Source: CAVQNQ01 sp963714205 (GTDB taxonomy: Bacteria; Acidobacteriota; Terriglobia; Bryobacterales; Bryobacteraceae). From it: DNA of 64,000 bases. The stretch is taken from the NCBI GenBank assembly GCA_963714205.1, contig CAVQNQ010000008.1, positions 62,001-126,000 on the forward strand. Direction: 5' to 3'. The notes under the pieces were generated by a model. The model saw only the letters and a program-made list of their open reading frames with translations. It was not told where the DNA came from and ran no database searches. The translations under genes were made by a program, and so were the position numbers. This document shows positions 55,286-63,566 of the stretch, piece after piece (position 1 is the first letter of the stretch; each line of letters opens with the position of its first letter).

Positions 55286-55942
55286 ATGATGGCGCAACCA
55301 TCGATGTATCCGGAAAGCGGCGCGAGCGATACCCTCGATGTGTGCTCCCTGGTGGAGCGGATCCGGGCCGGCGATCCGTCCGGAATGGAAGAACTCTATG
55401 CCGTATTCTCCAGGGGCATCCGCTTTCACCTGTGCCGGCAACTGGGGCCCCAGGACCTGGACGACCGGATTCACGACATTTTCCTGATCATCACCCAGTC
55501 TATCCGCAACGGCGATCTTCGCGAGCCCGAACGGCTGATGGGATACATGCGCACGATCATCCGCAGGCAGGTGGCGGCGCACATTGAAAACGCCGTGCAG
55601 GCCCGCCGCAGCCATACGGAGCTGGGGCCGGATTCCACGCTCTGCGACCACTATCCCAGCCCGGAAAGCCAGGCCATTTCGGTCCAGAACACTGAATTGG
55701 CCATGCGGATTCTGAAGAGCATTCCCAAACGCGACCGGGAAGTGCTGGTCCGGTTTTACCTCCAGGAGCAGCCCGCCAGCCAGATCTGCCACGATCTGAG
55801 CCTGACCGGAACGCAGTTCCGGCTGATCAAATCGCGGGCCAAGGCGCGCTTCGCCGAATTAGGAAGGGCCAGGCTGGCTCAGCGCAGCGGGTTTCTTTTT
55901 TGTAAGATTCCATATATTCGGTCCCTAAATAAAAAGAAGTGA
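55286..55942 (+). CDS. ECF-type RNA polymerase sigma factor
   Basis: A 218-residue protein. Region 2 (LVERIRAGDPSGMEELYAVF, then LDDRIHDIFLIITQSI and MGYMRTIIRRQVAAHI) and region 4 (AMRILKSIPKRDREVLVRFY, then SQICHDLSLTGTQFRLIKSRAK) have the standard layout with a variable linker. The ATG at 55286 or the ATG directly after it is used; AAGGGG precedes them, only four bases from the CHAT protein's stop, so the genes are coupled. The longer frame that begins at 55082 overlaps the protease gene and is not real. The sigma is expected to be held by the anti-sigma encoded next. Confidence 0.9.
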   Translation: MMAQPSMYPESGASDTLDVCSLVERIRAGDPSGMEELYAVFSRGIRFHLCRQLGPQDLDDRIHDIFLIITQSIRNGDLREPERLMGYMRTIIRRQVAAHIENAVQARRSHTELGPDSTLCDHYPSPESQAISVQNTELAMRILKSIPKRDREVLVRFYLQEQPASQICHDLSLTGTQFRLIKSRAKARFAELGRARLAQRSGFLFCKIPYIRSLNKKK

Positions 55943-55969
55943 GAATTTTCCATCCCGCGGGCGACTAGC

Positions 55970-56587
55970 ATGAAAACCATGCGAGTACAGGCCATGCGAC
56001 CTGAGCCAGGGAGCCACCCTGATGAGGAGCGGATTGAAGCGTATTCGAGAGGAGTCCTGCCCGAAGAGGAAGTGGCTTGTTTTGAGGAACATATACTGGT
56101 TTGCGAACTCTGCCGGGGCCGTCTGGCCGAAAGCGATGCCTATGTTTCGGCCATAAAGGCGGCGGCCCGCGGCTTGAAACCGGCACGGCCGGGGCGGAGG
56201 TCCCGCTGGTTCCTTCCCGTTATGGCGGTTGCGGCGGCGTCGGTGGTGCTGGTCTGGCTCGCCGTACGCGCCGGCCGGCTAAACGGCCCGGAGCCAGTTG
56301 TGGCGGTGGTTCTGGCGGCCAATCGAGGCGTCCTCGAAGCGCACGCGCCGGCCGGCCGGGCCTTGCTGCTGGTGCTGGATCTGGAGGGGTTGCCGGAGGA
56401 CCCTGGGGCCTTCCGCCTGGAGATGATCGACAGTGGCCGGCGCAGCGTGTGGCGGGGAACCGCGCCCAACGGCCGCACAGCGCGCGCGGCGGTTCCCGCG
56501 ATGGCCCCCGGAGTTTACTTCGTGCGCGTTTCGGCCGCCCACGGGGAGTTGCTCCGCGAATACGGGCTGGAAGTGGGGAAAAACTGA
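55970..56587 (+). CDS. Membrane zinc-finger anti-sigma factor
   Basis: A 205-residue protein. Residues 18-60 form a zinc-binding anti-sigma domain (EERIEAYSRGVLPEEEVACFEEH, then CELC, the HxxxCxxC pattern in HILVCELC). One membrane segment (residues about 80-98, WFLPVMAVAAASVVLVWLAV) leads to a periplasmic domain of about 100 residues with small beta-strand patterns (LLLVLDLEGLPEDPG, GVYFVRVSAAHGE). The zinc domain would hold the ECF factor in the cytoplasm; the periplasmic part is placed where an exported protease could cut it. It follows the sigma gene at 27 bases. The first codon is the ATG at 55970; ATGs five and ten codons later are alternatives. Confidence 0.85.
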   Translation: MKTMRVQAMRPEPGSHPDEERIEAYSRGVLPEEEVACFEEHILVCELCRGRLAESDAYVSAIKAAARGLKPARPGRRSRWFLPVMAVAAASVVLVWLAVRAGRLNGPEPVVAVVLAANRGVLEAHAPAGRALLLVLDLEGLPEDPGAFRLEMIDSGRRSVWRGTAPNGRTARAAVPAMAPGVYFVRVSAAHGELLREYGLEVGKN

Positions 56588-56623
56588 GCCGGCATTTCCG
56601 CTTTGAGCGGTTAAACGCGATAA

Positions 56624-56824
56624 AGACGCCCGAACCTCGGCAGCCCGGCCCTCCTCAACCGCGAACTCATCGGTAAGACGACCCTCAAACTGAGCATGAC
56701 GATCACCCGAGTGAGTACTGGCGTAACGCTCGCCACCGCCGCGGTCGATCACTCGGGTACGGGAACCATTACCTACTCCGACGGCAGCAGCGCGGCGATC
56801 ACCAGTTGGACACTGGCGGACTGA
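56624..56824 (+). pseudogene. 3' fragment of a gene (about 67 codons)
   Basis: After a TAA at 56621 the frame reads through without a plausible start to TGA at 56824. The product (LNRELIGKTTLKLSMTITRV, then STGVTLATAAVDHSGTG and ITYSDGSSAAITSWTLAD) looks like genuine protein: alternating beta strands, Thr/Ser-rich, a natural end. No matching N-terminal part is found upstream. It is probably the tail of a deleted small secreted or hypothetical protein; a leaderless gene starting at the ATG at 56696 is less likely. Confidence 0.5.
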
Positions 56825-56837
56825 GGCGGGAGGGCTT

Positions 56838-59072
56838 TCAGGCCAGCAGGCTATGCGCCGCCGCGATGGCCGCCTGCCCCAGGGCGATCCCGCCATCGTT
56901 GCAGGGCACCTCGCGATGCAGGAATACCTCGAATCCCGCGCCCCGCAGTCCGTTCACGGCCAGGGTGAGCAGCCGCATGTTCTGGAACGTCCCGCCGCTC
57001 AGGCACACCCGCTGGAGGCCGGAATCGTTGCGGATGCGGCGCGAGACTTCCACAATGGCCTCTCCGAGGGTGTTGTGGAATTTCGCCGAGATGGTCTCCC
57101 GCGGATGGTCCTCCTCGGCTTCGCGGGCGATGCGCTCGATGGCCGGGCGGAAATCGAGCTCCAGGCAATCGCCCCCCGAGATCTCGAAGGGATAGCGCTC
57201 CGTGACGCCCTCCTCCGCGATGGACTCCAGCTCGATGGCCGCCTGCGCCTCGAAATTCACTTCGCTCCGCAGCCCGATAATGGCGGCCACGGCGTCGAAC
57301 AGGCGCCCGCACGATGAGGTGGGAACCGTGTTGAAGCCCTGGGCGATCATGCGGCGCACCACGCGCTTGCGGCCTTCGGGGACGCCCTCGATGGGCGCCT
57401 CCGGGCCGAGCGCATCCATGAGGTAGGCCAGGCCACAGCGCCACGGCTCGCGCACGGCGGCATCCCCTCCGGCCAGCGGGATGTAGCGCAGGTGCGCGCG
57501 CCGTTCGAATCCGCCATAATCGGCCACCAGGAATTCGCCGCCCCAGATGGCGCCATCGGTGCCATAGCCGGTGCCGTCGAATGCCACGCCGATGGTCTGG
57601 CCCTCGAGGCCGTTCTCGGCCATGCAGGAGGCGATGTGTGCATGATGGTGCTGCACGCCCACCGCCGGTAGTCCCAAGCCGAGACCGTATTTCGTGCTCA
57701 GGTAGAGAGGGTGCAGATCGTAGGCCACCATCCTCGGGGTCACGCGGAAGAGCTTTTTCAGGTTGGCCAGGGTTTCCTCGAAGAAGAGCAGGGTCTCGTA
57801 ATTCTCCATGTCGCCGATGTGCTGGCTGAGGATGGCGTGGCGGCCCTTGGTGAGACAGAAGGTGTTTTTCAGCTCCGCCCCGCAGGCGAGCATCTCGGGG
57901 ACGGCGCGGCTCAAGTCGAGGACACGGGGCACATAGCCGCGCGAACGGCGCAGCACCCGCGGGCGGCCTTCGAAGGTGCGCACCACCGAATCGTCGGCGC
58001 GCATGTAGATATCGCGATTGTGCAACAGGAACCAGTCGGCCACCGCGGCCAGACGGCTGCCGGCTTCGGCATTCTCGACCACGATGGGTTCTTCGCTCAG
58101 GTTGCCGCTGGTCATCACCAGCGCGGAATAGGGCGCTCCTTCGAAGAGCAGATGGTGAAGCGGAGTATAGGGCAGCATGACGCCCAGCGTGCGATTCCCC
58201 GGCGCCACGGCTTCGGGAATGTCCGAATCCGGGAGGCGGGGGAGGATCACGATGGGCCGGCACGATCCCGAGAGCGCTTCGCGATCGGCTCCGGAAACCT
58301 CGCAGATGGCCTCCGCGGCCGCCAGGTCGCGCGCCATCAGGGCAAAAGGCTTGTCGCTGCGGCGTTTGCGGCGGCGCAGCAGGCTCACGGCGGCTTCGTT
58401 GCGAGCATCGCAGGCCAGGTGGAAACCGCCCAAGCCCTTGATCGCCAGGATCTCCCCGGCTGTCAGGCGCCGCTGCGCCTCGCCGATCTCCGCCGAAAGT
58501 GCCGGTCCGCAGCGCGGGCAAGCGTTGGGCTGGGCATGAAAACGCCGGTCGCGTGGATCGTCGTACTCCGATTGGCAGGCGGCGCACATGCGGAACGGGC
58601 GCATGGTGGTGTTGGGCCGGTCGTAGGGAATGTCCCGGATGATGGTATAGCGCGGCCCGCAGTTGGTGCAGTTGGTGAAGGCATAGCCGAAGCGCCGGTT
58701 GGCGGGGTCGCTGAAATCGCGGCGGCAGGCGTCGCACGTCGCCACATCCGGCGAGATCAGCGCGAACTCGCCGGTCTCGGCCACGCTGGGCCGAATCTCG
58801 AAGGCCGTCTCGCCCTGAACCGGCAGTTCGCAGATCTCGCTCTCCTGGATCCAGGCGAGCGGCGGCGCCTCCTCGACGACGAGCCGGAGAAAGTCCTCGA
58901 CGGCCTCCGGCGCGCCTTCCACTTCGGCCACCAGGCCCGCCGAGGAATTCAACACCCAGCCGCCCAGGGTGAGGCGATGCGCCAGATTGTGCACGAAGGG
59001 ACGAAATCCTACGCCCTGGACGATACCACGCAAACGAATTCGGCCGCGCCGCCGCGCGGCATCCGAGGGCAT
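56838..59072 (-). CDS. hypF: Carbamoyltransferase HypF (hydrogenase maturation)
   Basis: A 744-residue protein starting at the ATG at 59072 (MPSDAARRRGRIRLRG); a TTG 36 bases upstream is less likely. Domains in order: acylphosphatase (GIVQGVGFRPFVHNLA, residues 10-90), two zinc fingers (CDACRRDF, CTNCGPRY, CAACQSEY, CPRCGPAL), a YrdC-like domain (GEILAIKGLGGFHLACDA) and the Kae1-like carbamoyl-transfer domain (VGVQHHHAHIASC). It transfers carbamoyl from carbamoyl phosphate to HypE to build the CN ligands of [NiFe] hydrogenase. No other hyp or hydrogenase gene lies in the window, so its partners must be elsewhere. Confidence 0.95.
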   Translation of the reverse strand: MPSDAARRRGRIRLRGIVQGVGFRPFVHNLAHRLTLGGWVLNSSAGLVAEVEGAPEAVEDFLRLVVEEAPPLAWIQESEICELPVQGETAFEIRPSVAETGEFALISPDVATCDACRRDFSDPANRRFGYAFTNCTNCGPRYTIIRDIPYDRPNTTMRPFRMCAACQSEYDDPRDRRFHAQPNACPRCGPALSAEIGEAQRRLTAGEILAIKGLGGFHLACDARNEAAVSLLRRRKRRSDKPFALMARDLAAAEAICEVSGADREALSGSCRPIVILPRLPDSDIPEAVAPGNRTLGVMLPYTPLHHLLFEGAPYSALVMTSGNLSEEPIVVENAEAGSRLAAVADWFLLHNRDIYMRADDSVVRTFEGRPRVLRRSRGYVPRVLDLSRAVPEMLACGAELKNTFCLTKGRHAILSQHIGDMENYETLLFFEETLANLKKLFRVTPRMVAYDLHPLYLSTKYGLGLGLPAVGVQHHHAHIASCMAENGLEGQTIGVAFDGTGYGTDGAIWGGEFLVADYGGFERRAHLRYIPLAGGDAAVREPWRCGLAYLMDALGPEAPIEGVPEGRKRVVRRMIAQGFNTVPTSSCGRLFDAVAAIIGLRSEVNFEAQAAIELESIAEEGVTERYPFEISGGDCLELDFRPAIERIAREAEEDHPRETISAKFHNTLGEAIVEVSRRIRNDSGLQRVCLSGGTFQNMRLLTLAVNGLRGAGFEVFLHREVPCNDGGIALGQAAIAAAHSLLA

Positions 59073-59145
59073 ATCTCTAGAATCCCAGAATGAGTATAGC
59101 CGCGCCAAGAAAGATGCGGCTTCAAGCTAATATAGAAGTAGATCC

Positions 59146-59613
59146 ATGCCTGCCAGACTCGATGAAATTTTCGGCGCGGCGTCCGCGATCGCCAAAGGGA
59201 TGGGCGTCACCTTTAGGGAGATGATGTCTCCCACGGTGACGGAGAACTATCCCGACGAACCGCCCAAGTTCGAGGAACGGTACCGTGGCGTACACGTGCT
59301 GGAGCGCGACGAGAACGGCATGGAAAAGTGCGTGGCCTGCTTCCTGTGCGCGGCGGCCTGCCCCGCCGATTGCATCTACATCGAGGCGGCGGAGAACACC
59401 GCGACGGTTCGCATCTCGGGCGGCGAACGCTATGCCAAGGTCTATAACATCGATTACAATCGCTGCATTTTCTGCGGCTATTGCGTAGAGGCCTGCCCCA
59501 CCGACGCCATCACGCACGGGCACGGGTTCGAGGTAGCCAGCTATAACACCACGACGCTGGTGAAGCGCAAAGAAGATCTGCTGGCGCCCTTGCCGGCCGG
59601 CGCGCGCCAGTAG
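59146..59613 (+). CDS. nuoI: NADH-quinone oxidoreductase subunit I (2[4Fe-4S] ferredoxin)
   Basis: A 155-residue protein with two 4Fe-4S motifs: CVACFLCAAACP near residue 62 and CIFCGYCVEACP near 107. The surroundings (KFEERYRGVHVLERDENGMEKC, then YNIDYNRC) match NuoI, which carries clusters N6a and N6b in the peripheral arm of complex I. It is divergent from hypF and separated by only 73 bases. No other nuo gene is here, so it is either an orphan copy or a ferredoxin of the same family used by another complex, perhaps with a hydrogenase. Confidence 0.88.
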   Translation: MPARLDEIFGAASAIAKGMGVTFREMMSPTVTENYPDEPPKFEERYRGVHVLERDENGMEKCVACFLCAAACPADCIYIEAAENTATVRISGGERYAKVYNIDYNRCIFCGYCVEACPTDAITHGHGFEVASYNTTTLVKRKEDLLAPLPAGARQ

Positions 59614-59674
59614 CCTCGCGAACGCGCGGCGCGCAACCAATCGCACGCCGCAATTTCGGCGCTAGAGTAAAAGT

Positions 59675-60946
59675 ATGCGCCTTTCCGTTGCGGGATTCCT
59701 TCTGATTACAGCCGCGATTGCGCCTTTGGCGGGGCAGGACGTGCGCCCGCGCGACGTTCGGGAGACCGCCAAGGCCGGCCCGGCCGCCATACCGAAATTG
59801 CAGGAGCTGCTGAAAGACCCGGATCGCGCGGTGCGCCTGGAAGCCGTCAAGCAGATCACCGAGATCGGAACCGCGCGCAGCCTCGAGCCGCTCATTCTGG
59901 CCACCCAGGATAACGACCCGGAAGTCGAGATCATGGCCACCGACGGCCTGGTGAATTTCTATTTGCCGGGATACGTGAAGACCGGCATCGGCGCTTCCCT
60001 GCGGCGGGTGGGAGGCACCATCAAGGGGCGCTTCACGGATACCAATGATCAGGTGATCGATCCTTACGTTCAGGTGCGGCCGGAGGTCGTCGAGGCGCTG
60101 GGCAAGCTGGCGCGCGGCACCGGGAACATGGACGCGCGGGCCAATGCGGCACGGGCCCTCGGCATCCTGCGGGGCCAGGCGGCGGTTGCGGACCTGGTGG
60201 AAGCGGCCCGCTCGAAGAACGCCGAGGTGATCTACGAATCGCTCATCGCCCTGCAGAAGATCCGCGATCAATCGGCCGCGCCACAAATCAGTTTTCTGCT
60301 GCACGATTTCGACCCCAAGGTGCAGATTGCGGCCCTGGAAACCACCGGCCTGCTGCAAAACAAGGAGTCTCTGCCGGACCTGATCGATGTGCTGAACCGG
60401 TCGCGGGACGCCAAGGTGAAGCGCGCGGCGCTGGAGGCCATCGCCATGCTGCCCTCCGAGACGAGCCGGCCGATTTACGCGCGGTACCTGAACGACAAGG
60501 ACGACCGCCTCCGCGCGGCGGCGGCGGAGGGTTACGCGCGGCTGCGCAATCCGGCCGACCTGCCCATGCTGGAAAAGGCCTGGCAGGATGAGACCAAGCC
60601 GCAGCCGCGGCTTTCGCTGGCCTTCGCCGAGGTGATGCTGGGCAAGACCGAGGTGAGTGAGTTCAGCCCGCTGCAATTCCTCATCGACAATCTGAATTCG
60701 GTGGCCTACAAAGGCGAGGCCTATCCGTTCCTGGTGGAACTGGCTCGCGAGGAGGCGGTGCGGCGCTCGCTATACGCGCCCCTGCAGTCGGGCACCAAGG
60801 ACGAGAAGATCGGCTTGGCGCGCGTCCTGGCGCGCAGCGGGGACAAAGCGAGTATCCCGGAGCTGCAAAAGCTGAGCAACGATTCGGATTCCGAGGTGGC
60901 GCAAGAAGGGTTGCGCGCGCTGAGGACCGTGCAGGCGCGGAACTGA
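59675..60946 (+). CDS. Secreted HEAT-repeat protein
   Basis: A 423-residue protein with a signal peptide (1-20, ending APLAGQ). The rest is a series of HEAT-like helical pairs (VRLEAVKQITEIGTARSLEPL, ARANAARALGILRGQAAVADL, DRLRAAAAEGYARL), about ten in number. Such solenoids bind other proteins; no enzyme motif is present. It stands 61 bases downstream of nuoI on the same strand. Function unknown. Confidence 0.82.
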   Translation: MRLSVAGFLLITAAIAPLAGQDVRPRDVRETAKAGPAAIPKLQELLKDPDRAVRLEAVKQITEIGTARSLEPLILATQDNDPEVEIMATDGLVNFYLPGYVKTGIGASLRRVGGTIKGRFTDTNDQVIDPYVQVRPEVVEALGKLARGTGNMDARANAARALGILRGQAAVADLVEAARSKNAEVIYESLIALQKIRDQSAAPQISFLLHDFDPKVQIAALETTGLLQNKESLPDLIDVLNRSRDAKVKRAALEAIAMLPSETSRPIYARYLNDKDDRLRAAAAEGYARLRNPADLPMLEKAWQDETKPQPRLSLAFAEVMLGKTEVSEFSPLQFLIDNLNSVAYKGEAYPFLVELAREEAVRRSLYAPLQSGTKDEKIGLARVLARSGDKASIPELQKLSNDSDSEVAQEGLRALRTVQARN

Positions 60947-61029
60947 AGGGGGAGAGGATTCGAGTGCGCGGAGGAGCGCGGCGGCGGTTTCCGGCGAAGT
61001 GCACACTGGAGGATTTAGGGTAGATCTTC

Positions 61030-63439
61030 TTACGGATACGTGCTGTTGATCGAAAACGAAACGCTTCCGAAGGCGATGCCGTAGTCGAGGCCGCTGGCGG
61101 TAAACGAGGTGAATGAAGTGGAGTTCTCCAGGCTCGACGTCCCCGACCCTGCCGGCAGGGCGGCCAAAATGTACGGCGGCACGGTGCCCGTAAGAGCCGA
61201 CTGCGGAAAGATGCAAGTGTAGCCGCCGCTCGCCGTCGACGATGCCGAGCTGCCGCTCACGATCACCCAAGAGCCCGGCGCGCCGTCCGTCCAGGTATAA
61301 GTCAGCCCGGCGCTTCTCGTAGCGATCGCCGCCGCGCTCTGGTTGGTCCAACTAATGATCGGGTTGGGGAAGCTAACCGTCGTGCCGAAGGGCCCTACCG
61401 CGTTCGATCCCGAGCCGCCCGACGCGTTGAAAGTAAACGTTCCTCCCGAAGTCGAAATCGCCCCGGAAGGGAGCTGCGCCTCGTACTCGTACGCCATGGC
61501 CGGCAAGGATTGCAAGGTGATCGCGCTGCCGCCGGGCGGGGTAACGGTGATCGTCCCCGGATTCAGGGCCGTAATCGTGGGAGGCGTGATGTTGCTCGCG
61601 ATGAGGGTTTGAGTCAGCGAGCAGCTTCCCACCGAAACCTCGCCGCTGCCAGCCACCGAGGTAGACCCGGTGACCTGCTCGAACAGGCCGCTGGCCGCGT
61701 TGAGCGTAGAGGGAGCGCCGCTGGCGCCCGGCGACGTTTCTTGAAACACAAACAAGCTTCCGGTCCTTACGTTCGTTTGTTGCGTGAGGGTCGAAATCGT
61801 ATTGCCGTCGAGACCGGTGTAGGCGTCCTGGCACACTCCGCCGCTGGGCATAAACGATCCCACCGCCACATTGCCGACCGTGCTGACGCCGCTTATCGTG
61901 GTCACCACCGCGACCGAATTGAAGCACGCCGCCGGAATGTTCGACGGCACCGTGAAGATCACGCCGTTCACTCCCGGGTATCCGAACGACCCCACATAAA
62001 GAATGTTCGACTGCGGAACTGCAACATTGCCGATATATACCTGCGCCTGCGTAGGGATCGCGTGCGGTGGGTTGCTATAGGAAACGTCGCTATCGTTCGG
62101 ATCGGAGCCGATCGCGGTGCCCCAGATGGTAATCGCTTCCCCCGCCTGGGCGGAGTTGGTGGGCGTGATGACCGCGCCCGTGACCGAATCCTGCAAGACC
62201 GCGTAATTTCCGTTGTACACGTCGATGCCGAAGGCGGCGGGAACAACGGTGAAGCTATAGGCGGCGCTGGTTTGACCGTTATAACTGACTGTCACCGTCG
62301 CCGGACCGGGCGGGACCGCGGCGGGCATGACGCCGGCGATTTGCGTGGCGATCGCGTAATAAAGTCCCGGCGTGTACGTCTTGCCGCCGGCATTGACGGT
62401 TACGACGGCGCCGTTGAGCCCCTCCAGTGGTCGGCAGAGGGGCCTTGGTGCTGTCTTGCAGCGCGGTGACGGTGGTGGCCGACGCCATACCGTCGCCGTG
62501 AATCACGAAAATCGAGCTCGGTCCAATGCCAGAATTGGGGAATCCGGCGGGAATCGAGCTGGAGTTGTTCTCGATATCGGTGATGCTGGGCGGAATCGGG
62601 CCGCCGGTATTGACCGTGCCGGAAGTCGTGAAGCTGATCGTCCCACCGGAAAGCACGGATCCCGTAACCGTGCCTGACGCCGTTAAGGTCGTGCTGGTAT
62701 AGCCGGCATAGCTGCTGGTTCCGCCCGTGATCGTGGCCGAGGCGCTGAACGGACCGGAATTGACCAGCACGGTCTCCGGGAAGGTCACGGTGCCGGTGAC
62801 GGTGCCGTGGACCAGCGTCACCGTGAACGGAACGGTCACGTTGCCTCCGCTGATATTGGTGAGCGAACCGCTCGCGCTGAACGTGCCCGTATCGGGCGAA
62901 CTGCCGGCCAGCGCCAGGGTGGCAGGCCCGGAAAACACGGTAGTCCCCGATATCGTGAAGGCGGCATTCGTCACCGTAAACGTGAAGCTCCGTGTATCAG
63001 CCGTGCCGGAAACCGAGAAGCTGAGCGTCCCGCCGGAAAGCAGGGGGCCCGTAAGCCCTGACCCCGGTACGGTCGAGCTGGTAGAGCCGGCATACCTGTC
63101 GGTTCCGCCCGTGATCGTGGTCGAGCTGCTGGCCGGACCGGGACTTACCAGCGATGTCTCCGGGAAGGTTACGGTGCCGGTGATCGTGCCGTGGCCCAGC
63201 GTGGCCGTAAACGGAACGGTCACGTTGCCTCCGCTGATATTGGCGAGCGAACCGCTCGCGCTGAAGGTTCCGGTGTCGGGCGAAACGCCGCTCAGCGTCA
63301 GCGTGGCAGGCCCGGAAACGGACACGCTGGTCTCCGATGCGGTGACGGAGGCGCTCGTCACGGTAAATGTGAAGTTCAGTATGGCAGCTCCCGCGGCAAC
63401 GATCAGGATCAACGCAGGAGCAATCATGAGGCGACTCAT
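61030..63439 (-). pseudogene. Large secreted repeat protein with IPT/TIG-like modules, frameshifted
   Basis: Starts at the ATG at 63439 with GGAGG seven bases upstream. Signal peptide (IAPALILIVAAGAAI), then two copies of an about 113-residue beta-rich module (SGPATLTLSG..SPDTGTFSASGSL, NISGGNVTVPFT, GTVTFPET) and a linker. The frame then breaks at the CCCC run (62419-62422 on the plus strand): after one base is removed the sequence continues without interruption (LNGAVVTVNAGGKTYTPG, through IDVYNGNYAVLQDSV and two further modules) to 61030. The second half resembles TIGR03437/IPT-type C-terminal regions typical of Solibacter-group exported proteins. Restored length about 802 residues. It probably lies at the cell surface. 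Confidence 0.8.
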
Positions 63440-63540
63440 TTCAATTCCTCCCGAGCACAGTCGAGTATACACTAGCCACTCTCCTTTTAATCCTGTGAGT
63501 TGCGTCTGTGAGTTGCAGATTATAATCTTCGGATCAGTTG

Positions 63541-63546
63541 TATAAT
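63541..63546 (+). promoter_or_regulatory. Candidate -10 box upstream of the J-domain gene
   Basis: TATAAT lies 20 bases upstream of the ATG at 63567; a second TATAAT lies at 63521-63526, with TTGCGT 15 bases before it. A direct repeat of TGTGAGTTGC (63494 and 63506) overlaps the possible -35 area. Confidence 0.3.
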
Positions 63547-63566
63547 TCAAGCGGGAGATCCTCCCC

